Source: an uncultured Clostridia bacterium | Lineage (GTDB): Bacteria > Bacillota > Clostridia > Christensenellales > CAG-138 | Direction: 5' to 3' | Length of the DNA stretch: 64,000 nt | NCBI GenBank assembly: GCA_944366945.1 | Contig: CALVWJ010000001.1 | Location: forward strand, 211,301 to 275,300 | Shown here: piece by piece, positions 16,802 to 25,985 of the stretch | Layout of the letters: the number at the start of each line of letters is the position of its first letter | Position numbering within the stretch: the stretch's first letter is position 1 | The notes under the pieces: model-generated | Seen by the model: only the letters and a program-made list of their open reading frames with translations | Told to the model about the DNA's origin: nothing | The model's database searches: none | Translations under genes and position numbers: made by a program

Positions 16802-17404
16802 TTCGTTTGGGTCTCCTTACGTTATTATTTTTCACCAGCGCATGGAATGCTCCGGTAAAAGAAAAATCAGAGAAATAAAAATGCTACCACGAACTAGAAC
16901 CGTAAACAAACAAGGAATTCCTTGCTTGCTTATTAATTTGAGATAGTTTCGAAAGCTCCTCCGGCAATCAACATTTAAACGCATAATCCCGCTTGTCGTT
17001 CGGGATAAGTATTCATTGGATAGTGATTATCATACGCGTAAAAATAAGATATTATAACATTATAAGCATGGAAGTATTCACTCCATGTTTCCTTAACGTT
17101 GAGCAGATTATAGCATAATCATAATCTGAGTGCAAGCAGAAAATCATATTAGACGCATGAATAAGGCAGGAACTTTGAATGATTCATACATAGAAATGAT
17201 GCGATTAAATGTTATAAAAACAATAAGGAATAGATGAGAGATATTGTGTAATTTACAATGATTATATGGGAATATAATTAATTAAGGCATTTCTAAAGAG
17301 CCACTTTACTCGCAATCTATCGCTTTATGAATTCATAGAGGACAAACAAGTTTCAGTGTTGCAAAGCATAATCTGATACACAACAGTTGGGGAGGCAGTA
17401 CAGA
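16802..17404. other. AT-rich divergent control region oppA/sigK
   Basis: No gene is supported in these 600 bases. They hold the opp promoter (17107-17135, minus strand), a roughly 300-base opp leader and the upstream region of sigK. The leader has no terminator-antiterminator pair I can assign to a known riboswitch. Confidence 0.6.
17107..17135 (-). promoter_or_regulatory. Sigma-A promoter of the opp operon
   Basis: Read on the minus strand, TTGCAC (17130-17135) and TATAAT (17107-17112) are separated by 17 bases: a near-perfect housekeeping promoter, starting transcription about 300 bases before oppA. Confidence 0.8.
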
Positions 17405-18202
17405 ATGCTTGATATTTTGTATCAAATTTTTAAGGACATTTTTTTCTTTGCAGGATATGTAGGAACCAATGGTTCGTTTCCAGATCCGTTGCAACCAGAG
17501 GAAGAGCGTGCCTGCTTGCAACGCCTTATGGAAGGAGACTTAGCCGCGCGTACAATGCTCATTGAGCATAACCTGCGCCTTGTAGCGCATATTGCAAAAA
17601 AATACGCAGGCCCGAGGCGGGACCAGGATGATTTGATCTCTATTGGAACGGTGGGGCTTATCAAGGCAGTATCTACGTTTGACCCTTGCAAAAACAGCGC
17701 GCTTGCAACCTATGCGGCCCGGTGCATTGAAAATGAGATATTGATGTCTCTGCGGGCAGAGAAAAAGCAAAGCGGGGAAATATCTTTAAGCGAGCCAATT
17801 GGCGTAGATGGCGATGGAAATGAGATTTCGCTTGCGGATATTCTTGGTTCTGAGCCGGATCAAGTACAGCACGATGTAGAAAGCAGGATTGCGTTCCAGC
17901 AGGTGCGTAGCGCAGTTGAGGACGCTCTTTGTGGGCGCGAACGTACCGTAATCAAATTGCGTTATGGCCTTATGAACGGCCGTTGCATGCCCCAGCGCGA
18001 AGTAGCGGCACTATTGGGCATTTCCCGCAGCTATGTATCCCGCCTAGAAAAAAAGGCGGTTGGAAAGTTGAACACCTATTTGGGCCAGCCTGCTCCAGTG
18101 GAGGAAGCGGAAGATAGCGCTCTTGCAAAGCGCGAAAAGCGCTGCAGCCGCATTGAAAAAGCCGCAAAGGACCAGATTGTAAATCCTGAAAGAGGGTGCT
18201 AA
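17405..18202 (+). CDS. sigK: Sporulation sigma factor SigK-type
   Basis: This sigma-70-family factor (265 residues) matches SigK, the late mother-cell sigma of sporulation. Region 2 (ARTMLIEHNLRLVAHIAKKY and DLISIGTVGLIKAVSTFD, LATYAARCIENEILM) and region 4 (LRYGLMNGRCMPQREVAALLGISRSYVSRLEKKA) are intact. A hydrophobic N-terminus of about 20 residues (LYQIFKDIFFFAGYV) resembles the SigK pro-sequence removed by SpoIVFB in Bacillus. The ATG at 17405 follows TTGGGGAGG. The gene is uninterrupted, so there is no skin element here. A charged C-terminal tail of about 40 residues is extra. The next gene starts 38 bases later. Confidence 0.9.
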   Translation: MLDILYQIFKDIFFFAGYVGTNGSFPDPLQPEEERACLQRLMEGDLAARTMLIEHNLRLVAHIAKKYAGPRRDQDDLISIGTVGLIKAVSTFDPCKNSALATYAARCIENEILMSLRAEKKQSGEISLSEPIGVDGDGNEISLADILGSEPDQVQHDVESRIAFQQVRSAVEDALCGRERTVIKLRYGLMNGRCMPQREVAALLGISRSYVSRLEKKAVGKLNTYLGQPAPVEEAEDSALAKREKRCSRIEKAAKDQIVNPERGC

Positions 18203-18240
18203 AATAAATTAAATTTAATGTGGTTCGCGCGGAGGACTCC

Positions 18241-19779
18241 ATGAAAAAAATCATAGCGTTTTTGTTGCTTTTATCCCTTCTTGCTGCGCCGGCGGCCTTC
18301 GCGGAGCCGCAGCCTTCCAATGCCTCAGAGCCTAAGAATGAAGCGATTGCCCAGCAGAGCAGCCTCGCAAGCGGCGCGCTGCCGAAGGAATATGCATTCG
18401 GGCCGGCCAGCACCTATGCGCTGGATCAAGACACAACCGCAGAGTTTGTGCGGCGCGTGCTTGCGGCGTGGGATGCGTTCTCTTCAGAGATAGACGTTTC
18501 GGATCTCGGCCTTTCTGTGGCGGAGGGCACAGATCTTTACTGGGCAACGCGCAACACGTTCCCGCGTTATTTTGACGTAAAGGGCGAAATCGGGTATTCT
18601 TATAATTCCGCAAAAAACACGCTGGTAAAGATCACACCTAAATATGCCTGCTCAAAGGAAGAACACGAGGTGCGGCTTGCCACCTATGAAGCGGAGATGG
18701 CGCGCGTTTTAAACGATGCGCTCCCCGCAAATGCGCAGCAGGAGATGACAACCGTGGAGATCGCGCTTGCGCTGCACGATTTTATTGCCCTGCATGCGAA
18801 GTATTGCCATGCTGCGCTCGCGGATGCCGAAAACTACCCGGATGCCTGGAACGCTTATGGTTTGATCGTAAACAAAACGGCGGTGTGCGAGGGTTATGCG
18901 CTCGCTTACGCCGATCTGCTGCGGGAATGCGGCATTTATTCGCAATATGCCACATCTAAAACCGCTGCCCACGCCTGGAACGCGGTGGAGGTTGAAGATG
19001 GCGTGTTTTACTATGTGGACGTCACTTGGGATGACCCGTCCATGCAATCGCTGGATGGCGATCAAGATGTGGCCGGTTACGCGAGGCATACTTACTTTAT
19101 GCTGACCGCAGAAGAGCTCTTGGCGCTGGATCCGAAACGTGCCGACACGGTGTGCGCGGCGGAGATCGCCTCCGCGCCGCATCCCAATGGAGCGCTCTGG
19201 AAGGATGCAAACGCCATGTTCTATTATGATGGCGCGTGGCTGCGCATTGAGGATATTGCCCGCTATACAAATGGGTTTGGCAGCCTTACGCCCTATGGCG
19301 CAAAATTTGTGCGCGCAACGCTGGCTGACCCGGCGGGGGAAATCATCTATTTTACGGGGAGCTACCCGCTACGCGGCATGCCAGCAAGGCTCGGCAACAC
19401 GCTCTATTATGGCGTGATCCCGCAGGGTGGAGCGGAAGCGGGGGAGATCCGCGCATTCAACCTGGAGGACGGTACCGAACGGGTGGTTTTGACGCTATCT
19501 CCCGGGCATTGCGCGGAGGAGCTGGAGGAGAAAGGCGGCAAAATCTTCTATTTGGATGTTTGGTATGATGGCGGGGAGCAGTATGTTTCTACCTGCCTGC
19601 GCCCGGCGGGCGATTTGAACGGCGATGGTGCGGCCGACCTTCTCGACGCGCTGGCGCTTGCCCGCCACCTTGCGGGGCAGCGCAGCATCAGCGCGGAAGA
19701 CTTCGCCGCCGCTGGGGTACAGGCGCCGAATTCCGTTGCGGATGTGCTCAACATGCTCATCGCCCAGAAGGCTGCTTGA
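18241..19779 (+). CDS. Secreted transglutaminase-like protein with C-terminal dockerin
   Basis: The 512-residue protein begins with a signal peptide (about 1-22, cut near AFAEP). A transglutaminase-like fold follows with the complete triad Cys216 (in AVCEGYAL), His244 (AAHAWN) and Asp260 (VDVTWDDP). Such secreted proteins act as peptidases or crosslinking enzymes on wall or protein substrates; the substrate here is unknown. The last 55 residues form a dockerin-like module: one good calcium-loop repeat (DLNGDGAADLLDALALARHL) and a second whose loop lost the Asp residues. The ATG at 18241 has a GGAGG ribosome binding site. The partner for the dockerin is probably a cohesin in the next two genes. 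Confidence 0.85.
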   Translation: MKKIIAFLLLLSLLAAPAAFAEPQPSNASEPKNEAIAQQSSLASGALPKEYAFGPASTYALDQDTTAEFVRRVLAAWDAFSSEIDVSDLGLSVAEGTDLYWATRNTFPRYFDVKGEIGYSYNSAKNTLVKITPKYACSKEEHEVRLATYEAEMARVLNDALPANAQQEMTTVEIALALHDFIALHAKYCHAALADAENYPDAWNAYGLIVNKTAVCEGYALAYADLLRECGIYSQYATSKTAAHAWNAVEVEDGVFYYVDVTWDDPSMQSLDGDQDVAGYARHTYFMLTAEELLALDPKRADTVCAAEIASAPHPNGALWKDANAMFYYDGAWLRIEDIARYTNGFGSLTPYGAKFVRATLADPAGEIIYFTGSYPLRGMPARLGNTLYYGVIPQGGAEAGEIRAFNLEDGTERVVLTLSPGHCAEELEEKGGKIFYLDVWYDGGEQYVSTCLRPAGDLNGDGAADLLDALALARHLAGQRSISAEDFAAAGVQAPNSVADVLNMLIAQKAA

Positions 19780-19925
19780 GCGCGCCTGTAAACAAATGGT
19801 AAATAGCAGAAAATGGTTTGCCAAGATGCGCCCGGCATGGTATGATAAAGGCGGATACGACTATGCAAACGAACGCAGCTTTCCTGCGTGCTTTGCGCGC
19901 AGAATGGAAGAAGGAGTAGCCTAAC

Positions 19926-20708
19926 ATGAAACGATGGGGATGGAAGCGCATTTGCCTAACCGCGGTTGCCGGCGTAGCAGCGCTGTTTCTGCTGGCGGGC
20001 GCGGCGCTTGCCGTAGCGGTGTTCACGGTGGACACCAGCGTGCGCCAAACGGTATACGCGCCGGGGGACACGGTGAACGTGGATGTAACGCTCAGCCCGG
20101 CGGAAGGGGAAGCGGCAGCCGACCTTGGCGGCATGCAGCTTGCGCTTTCCTATGATGCCGCGCTGTTTGAATATGCGGGCGTTTCAGCGGAAAACATAGA
20201 TTTTATTGCGGCGCAGGCTTCGGACGAGCCCTCAAACCCTGATAATATAAACTCGTTTCTCGTGGCGCACGATGCGGGAAACGGCACGGTGCAGCTTGTG
20301 TACGTGAACGCCGCCCTCGCGCCCAAAGCCGGCGAGACCCTATTTACCGTGAACTTCAAGGTCAAAGAAAGCGCAGAGCTCGGCGCACAGGGCAGCTTTA
20401 CCATTCAGTCCGAGGGCGCTTATAGTACCGCGGCGCAGCTCGTGGCCGGAACGGATCTCGCGAAAACGCTCACCGTGACCGTGCAGGAAAGCGCGGGCCT
20501 GCTGGGCGATGTGAACGGGGATGAGAAGATTAATTCTACGGATGCAGTTTGGGTTTTACAGCATGCAGTAGGATTACGAACGCTGACAGATGCACAGAAA
20601 AGCCTTGCTGACGTAAACAAAGACGGCAATATTAATTCCACGGATGCGGTATGGATATTGCAGCGATCCGTAGGATTAAGAGATGAAAACTGGGCAGTAA
20701 AAGAGTAA
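19926..20708 (+). CDS. Cohesin-dockerin adaptor protein
   Basis: This 260-residue secreted protein starts with a signal anchor (about 8-32). Residues about 38-185 look like a cohesin: the start VRQTVYAPGDTVNVDVTLSP, the central LGGMQLALSYDAALFEYAGVSAE and the terminal AGETLFTVNFKVKE match the cohesin strand pattern. A complete dockerin follows (about 194-255) with two canonical repeats (DVNGDEKINSTDAVWVLQ and DVNKDGNINSTDAVWILQ). Cohesin plus dockerin on one chain is the layout of an adaptor scaffoldin. An AAGGAG ribosome binding site precedes the ATG. The neighbours carry a matching dockerin and a matching cohesin. Confidence 0.8.
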   Translation: MKRWGWKRICLTAVAGVAALFLLAGAALAVAVFTVDTSVRQTVYAPGDTVNVDVTLSPAEGEAAADLGGMQLALSYDAALFEYAGVSAENIDFIAAQASDEPSNPDNINSFLVAHDAGNGTVQLVYVNAALAPKAGETLFTVNFKVKESAELGAQGSFTIQSEGAYSTAAQLVAGTDLAKTLTVTVQESAGLLGDVNGDEKINSTDAVWVLQHAVGLRTLTDAQKSLADVNKDGNINSTDAVWILQRSVGLRDENWAVKE

Positions 20709-20764
20709 TTAAGAATTATTAAGGTAATAATCAGAAGAATTATAAAGCTAGGGGGAAGAGCACG

Positions 20765-23700
20765 ATGAGAAAAATTGCATTATTGCTAGCAATGGTAATG
20801 GCTTTGAGCGTTATGCCGATTGCTGCATTTGCAACTGAAGGCATCGAATTGGAAGTAAGCGTTTCGCCGAAAACGGTCACAGCAAATACTGCAACAGAAA
20901 TAGAATATGTTGTGGCATTGCCGAGTGATGCCAATATTAACGGTATAACACTTTCCGTTAAGTTTGATTCGGACAAACTGGAATGGAAGTCAGCGGAATC
21001 GTTTTGTGCTATGGGTGCGATTAATCAGCCCGAGTTAGGATTAGGACGTTTCGCAGCAGCACAGCTTGCCCCAATCGCAACGGGTAATCTCTTTAAGATT
21101 GTTTTTGTTCCGAAAGATGGAGTGGTTGGACAAACTCAGATATCGGTAGAGGTAGAAACTTGTACAGAAGCTACAGGGACGACGGAGATCAGCGCTACCG
21201 CTCCCACACAAACTATTGACATCGTGAATCCCGCCACCAATATCACAATAGACCAGGGTTACACCGCCACCGTAGAGCGCGGCGGAACCACGCAACTCAC
21301 TGCGACCCTCACGCCGCCAGATTCTACGGATACTGTGGAGTGGGAATCGAATGCAACGGACATTGCAACCGTGGATAAGGATACCGGCGTTGTAACTGGC
21401 GTAAAAGCCGGTCAAGCCACCATCACCGCAAAGGTGAAGGGCAAAGAGAGCCTTTCTGCCATCTGCACCGTTACCGTTACCAACCCCGCCATCTCGGGCG
21501 AGCTCAGCATAAGCGGCAATGCGGTATTTGATGAAACCCTCACCGCAAGCCTTTCCGGGTATGAAAGCGGCGTAACCTATACCTGGTACCGCGAAAACGA
21601 CGAAAAACCAATTGCAACAGGCGAAAAATATACCGTTGTTCAAGCTGATATCGGCAAAACCTTGACCGTGAAGGCAACGCACGCGGAGTTTGCCGGGGAA
21701 AAGAGCGCCACTACGGGCACGGTGCAAAAGGCACAAAAGGCGGAGAAACCCGCTGCGCCCACAGCGGAAACCATAAATTATACTTCCATTACGCTTGCAA
21801 CCGTTGAAGGATGCGAATACAGCAAGGATGGTAGTATTTGGCAGGATTTTCCAACCTTTGACAGCCTAACTGCCGGAACGGAATACACCTTCTATATCCG
21901 CTATAAAGAAACAACGACACACCTTGCGAGCGAACCTGCTTCGGCAACGATTGCAACCAAAGCGTATGGGGCAAAGGACATTGTGTTTACGGTAAAGTTG
22001 GATGGTGTAGAGGCGACTGATTATGATGCTTATGTTGGGATTACCGGCGATATGGCTTTGACCGGCAAGCAGGAAGGCACCGTTACGATCGCGCCGAAGG
22101 CGGGCTATTATTTGAACAACATTACGGTATCGGATGCGACCACAGAGTATATGTTTGCCGGTGCAACCGATCAAGGTGTTTCGATTTCATTGAAACTTGC
22201 TAATGTAGATCGACCCGCAGCCATTACCATTGACGTAAAAACCAAGGCAAAGCCAGTAATTACATTTAAAAATGATGGCGCTGAGGTAAGCGGGGACACG
22301 CTCACGAAGGATTATGATAGGTCTGCCTTTGACTTAACCGCCGAAAGCACGATAGGCGATGTAACGATTACATATTATAATAATGCGGGCGAACCGCTTG
22401 AAGGCGCGCCCAAGGATGCGGGTACCTATACGGCAAAGGCAAACGTAGCGGGCGGCGTGACCTGGGTTGCTGCGGAAGAATCCATTACGCTTACGATCAA
22501 CAAGGCCAGCGCAGGCACGGCAGAGGCGCCCGTAATCAGCAATGTTACCGAAAATGGGTTCACCTACACCACGAAGGCTGGCCAGAAATACCGCGTAACC
22601 ACAAGCGCAACAGCGCCCGATACCACCTCGGGCGAGTGGGCGGACGGAACGGGCGAATCGGTAACGCGGAGCAACCTTGAACCCGGCACTACCTATTATG
22701 TGCATACCTTTATTCCGGGGGATCAAAACCACACCGAGTCTCAAGTGGTAAGTGCATCCCAGCAAACGAGCCACACATACAGCCTGGAAGTCACCCCTTT
22801 AAACTTGGACTTCTTTGCGCGCGTTGATTCGTCGAACGTGATTGAAGGGAAAAACATTACCGTCAAGAATGCAGGCACCGGAGAAGTGACGCTGAGCCTT
22901 AATTCGCTTGAGTATTTTGAAGTAACAGGCCTTCCCATGGATGGCAAGCTTGCTTCCGGCGAGAGCGTAACGCTGAACGTTGCGCCGAAGAGCGAACTTT
23001 CCCGTAAGAGCGAAGCGACGTATGAAGGCACGCTTACAATCACGGGCACGCCTACGGCCACGGGTGAAACCTCCACCTCCCTTGAAAAAGAGGTTACGCT
23101 CAAGTTTGAGGTGGCAAATAAGGAAACCATTACCTTCACCGGCTTCGAAGCGAAAACCGTGACCTATGGCGAAAGCTATACTATGGAAACGGCGCAGCCG
23201 AGCAAAGACGTTGCAGTAGAATATGAGTATAAAAAAGGAACGGAAGTGCTCCAGGGTGCGCCCACGGCGGCAGGCACCTATACCGTTACCGTGAAGGTGC
23301 CGGAGAGCAACGCGGATTATGCCGGCAGCGCAAGCGTAACGCTCACGATTCAGAAAAAAGAGCTCACCATCACCGGCATCACCGTGGCGGATAAGGTGTA
23401 TGACGGCACGGTCAATGCAACGCCGCAGGGCGGTACGCTCAACGGCGTGGTGAATGGGGAGAGCGTAGACTTCACGATTACGAGCGCGGCCTTTAACAGC
23501 AAGGACGTCAATGCTGCAAACAGCGTTGCCATAACGGCTGAATTGGCTGGCGATGCGGAAGTGCTTGCAAACTATACGCTTACGCAACCTGCTGCCCTTG
23601 CAGCGAAGATCACCCCGAAGCCGGTGACGCTGAACGTTACGGCTGCGGATAAGGTATACGATGGCAAGGTCGATGCTGAAGTAAATGCGAGCTTTAACGC

Positions 23701-25939
23701 GGTCGATTTGATTGGGGACGATCAGAGCTCCATCACGGTTCAAGTTACAAGCCCTGCCTTTGCGGATGCGAATGCGGGCGAAAACAAAACCGTTACCTAT
23801 TCCGTTCAGATCTCGGGCGACGCCGCAAGCAACTATAAGCCCTCCTGGCCGGAAAGCGTTACGGCGGATATCACCCAAAAGCCTGTGACCATTACGTTCA
23901 CTGGCAGCATGAACGAAACCTACGATGGGCAGGAAAAGGCCGCTTCCGCCACGGTGAACGGTGTGCTGGAACAGGATAAGGATGGCGTGCAGGCAACCGT
24001 GCTGTATAACGGCGCGGCGCAGGCGCCCGTGCTTGCCGGCGATTATGTGCTGACCGCCGAGCTTACACACAAGAATTATAAGCTGGATGAGAATAAACCC
24101 TATACGCAGGATCAAACGGCTCGCACGCTCCGTATCGCGAAGGGGACGCTTGCGCCGAATAAAACAAGCGAAACTAAGGTGATCTCCTATTTGGATACGG
24201 AAACGTATCAGCTGGATCTCGCAGCGGTTTTCGGCACGCCCGTAGCAGGCGCCTTCGCTATAAAGGGAACGGAAGACGCAAACAGCATCCTTGCCAAAAA
24301 GGAACTTGCAAATGGCGTGGCTTCCATCGCCCTTGCTTCCGGCAAAACCGTGGGGCAGACGGCAAAGGTAACCTATACCTTTACGCCCACAGCAGCGAAT
24401 ACCTATGAGCCCATCGATTTGACGCTGATCATTCAAGTCGGAACGGAAACGGTGGATAAGGTTGAGGTGCTCGGCGCTCCTGCAACGGTGGAGATCGGCA
24501 CGGCGCTCAACATGGATGCAATCACGCTCAAGGTTACCTACAAGAGCGGCCGCACGGAAACCTTCACGAAGGATCAATATACCGCAAGCGGCTATTCTAC
24601 GGAACTGAAACCGGAGAATGTGGGAACGCAGCTGCTCACGCTCAAGGCAACAAGCCAGGGCGTTGATTACACCGGCACGGCGAACATCGTGGTGACCGAT
24701 GTGCTCACGGGCATTGCAATGGAAACGCAGCCCACCCAAACGGAATACACGCTTGGTGCAACGGGCATTGACCTCACAGGCGGCGCGGCGAAGCTCACCT
24801 ACAAGAGTACCCGCACGGAAACGCTCCAGCTTTCTGATTCCAGGATTGCGCTCTCCGCCGTAACCGTGCAAACCATGCGCGAGCTTGGGGAACATACCGT
24901 AACGGTATCCTATACCGAAGGCGGCGTGACCCAGCAGACACAGTTTACCTTTAACGTTGTGTCGGGTGCGACCACCAACCCGGATCCGGGCGAAGCGGGC
25001 CCCATCATTGACGACGAAGATGAATTCCTAATCACCCCGAACGATCCCGGCAGCGTAGCGCAGAATGTGTCGCTCACAATCACCGCGCCGCAAAACGCTT
25101 CCGGCATCGATGTGGCGATCGCGGCTGAATATCCTGCGCTCGTTGGAAATACGCAGAGCATGCGCCTTGCATTCCTGGCGAACGGAGTAACGCCGGTTAC
25201 TGCCCAGCAGAGCATTGCGGTGCAGATCCCCTATCCTGCCGGCACGGAGCAGGCGGATACCTTTATGCTCTATCTGTATCAGAATGGCACGCTTACGCCC
25301 ATCACCCCCGTGAAGGAGGCAAACAACTTGCGCTTCGAGCTGCCTGCCGGCTTCTCGGTTTCCGATGCAGTGCTTGGGTGGACAAAATATGTTGCGCCGG
25401 ATACGGAGGAAGAGTCCGCGTTTGACCGTGCGCAGGATCGCTTCTGGGGCGATGTGCTCCGCACTGTTGCGTTCTCGGATGCAGGCGCTGTGCTTACTGT
25501 GGATGCAGGCTATTTTGACAAAATGCCTGTTGAGATTATGAACGCGGTGAATGTGCGCGATGTTACGCTCGTCATCCGTTGGAACCATGGAGATGACATC
25601 GTCATCTCCCGCGCGAATGCGCTCACCCCGGAGATAAGCCGCATCTATTATCCGCTCAGCTATCTTGCGCGGACGCTTGTGAAGATCCCCGCGGTCGGCG
25701 GCGGCAACATCATCTTCGCGCCGCAAACGGGCGATGATTGGGAGATTACCGATTGGAGCATGGGCATGTTCCTCTCCCCGGTTTCGGCTGTGCAGCCCGA
25801 AGGCACCTCAGCGCATATCACGCTCCTTGAGGGCAGCGGCGCAGCGGACCTCACCTGGCTTGGCATGCTGTTGCTGCTGGGCGCGCTTGCAGGGCTTTGC
25901 TGCGGCTGGCATTTTGCAAAGCGCAGGAACGGAAAGTAA
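20765..25939 (+). CDS. Large membrane-anchored Ig-repeat surface protein with N-terminal cohesin-like domain
   Basis: The 1724-residue protein has a signal peptide (1-24), a cohesin-like domain (about 27-150, with INGITLSVKFDSDKLEWKSA and TGNLFKIVFVPKDG), a BIG2 domain (about 157-240, GVVTGVKAGQATITAKV), further Ig/Fn3-like and MBG-type repeats, two YDG repeats (VADKVYDGTVNA, AADKVYDGKVDA), two bacterial Ig 3-like repeats, an acidic linker near 1420, and a C-terminal helix (LGMLLLLGALAGLCCGW) followed by KRRNGK. It has no LPXTG motif before that helix, so it is probably held in the membrane. It would act as anchoring scaffold for the dockerin proteins next to it. Confidence 0.82.
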   Translation: MRKIALLLAMVMALSVMPIAAFATEGIELEVSVSPKTVTANTATEIEYVVALPSDANINGITLSVKFDSDKLEWKSAESFCAMGAINQPELGLGRFAAAQLAPIATGNLFKIVFVPKDGVVGQTQISVEVETCTEATGTTEISATAPTQTIDIVNPATNITIDQGYTATVERGGTTQLTATLTPPDSTDTVEWESNATDIATVDKDTGVVTGVKAGQATITAKVKGKESLSAICTVTVTNPAISGELSISGNAVFDETLTASLSGYESGVTYTWYRENDEKPIATGEKYTVVQADIGKTLTVKATHAEFAGEKSATTGTVQKAQKAEKPAAPTAETINYTSITLATVEGCEYSKDGSIWQDFPTFDSLTAGTEYTFYIRYKETTTHLASEPASATIATKAYGAKDIVFTVKLDGVEATDYDAYVGITGDMALTGKQEGTVTIAPKAGYYLNNITVSDATTEYMFAGATDQGVSISLKLANVDRPAAITIDVKTKAKPVITFKNDGAEVSGDTLTKDYDRSAFDLTAESTIGDVTITYYNNAGEPLEGAPKDAGTYTAKANVAGGVTWVAAEESITLTINKASAGTAEAPVISNVTENGFTYTTKAGQKYRVTTSATAPDTTSGEWADGTGESVTRSNLEPGTTYYVHTFIPGDQNHTESQVVSASQQTSHTYSLEVTPLNLDFFARVDSSNVIEGKNITVKNAGTGEVTLSLNSLEYFEVTGLPMDGKLASGESVTLNVAPKSELSRKSEATYEGTLTITGTPTATGETSTSLEKEVTLKFEVANKETITFTGFEAKTVTYGESYTMETAQPSKDVAVEYEYKKGTEVLQGAPTAAGTYTVTVKVPESNADYAGSASVTLTIQKKELTITGITVADKVYDGTVNATPQGGTLNGVVNGESVDFTITSAAFNSKDVNAANSVAITAELAGDAEVLANYTLTQPAALAAKITPKPVTLNVTAADKVYDGKVDAEVNASFNAVDLIGDDQSSITVQVTSPAFADANAGENKTVTYSVQISGDAASNYKPSWPESVTADITQKPVTITFTGSMNETYDGQEKAASATVNGVLEQDKDGVQATVLYNGAAQAPVLAGDYVLTAELTHKNYKLDENKPYTQDQTARTLRIAKGTLAPNKTSETKVISYLDTETYQLDLAAVFGTPVAGAFAIKGTEDANSILAKKELANGVASIALASGKTVGQTAKVTYTFTPTAANTYEPIDLTLIIQVGTETVDKVEVLGAPATVEIGTALNMDAITLKVTYKSGRTETFTKDQYTASGYSTELKPENVGTQLLTLKATSQGVDYTGTANIVVTDVLTGIAMETQPTQTEYTLGATGIDLTGGAAKLTYKSTRTETLQLSDSRIALSAVTVQTMRELGEHTVTVSYTEGGVTQQTQFTFNVVSGATTNPDPGEAGPIIDDEDEFLITPNDPGSVAQNVSLTITAPQNASGIDVAIAAEYPALVGNTQSMRLAFLANGVTPVTAQQSIAVQIPYPAGTEQADTFMLYLYQNGTLTPITPVKEANNLRFELPAGFSVSDAVLGWTKYVAPDTEEESAFDRAQDRFWGDVLRTVAFSDAGAVLTVDAGYFDKMPVEIMNAVNVRDVTLVIRWNHGDDIVISRANALTPEISRIYYPLSYLARTLVKIPAVGGGNIIFAPQTGDDWEITDWSMGMFLSPVSAVQPEGTSAHITLLEGSGAADLTWLGMLLLLGALAGLCCGWHFAKRRNGK

Positions 25940-25955
25940 TCGCAATATGGAAAAT

Positions 25956-25985
25956 GCAAAAGCCGCCCGATGGGGCGGCTTTTGC
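25956..25985 (+). terminator. Terminator after the surface-protein gene
   Basis: GCAAAAGCCGCCC and its complement form a 13-bp stem with a 4-base loop, ending in CTTTTGCTTGC, 17 bases past the stop codon. Confidence 0.8.

Noticed and set aside
15344..16858. 504-residue plus-strand open frame over oppA
   Set aside because: Antisense to a clear lipoprotein gene; codon shadow only.
22799..24895. 698-residue minus-strand open frame in the Ig-repeat gene
   Set aside because: Antisense to a repetitive coding region, rich in Arg/Gly/His, with no motif.
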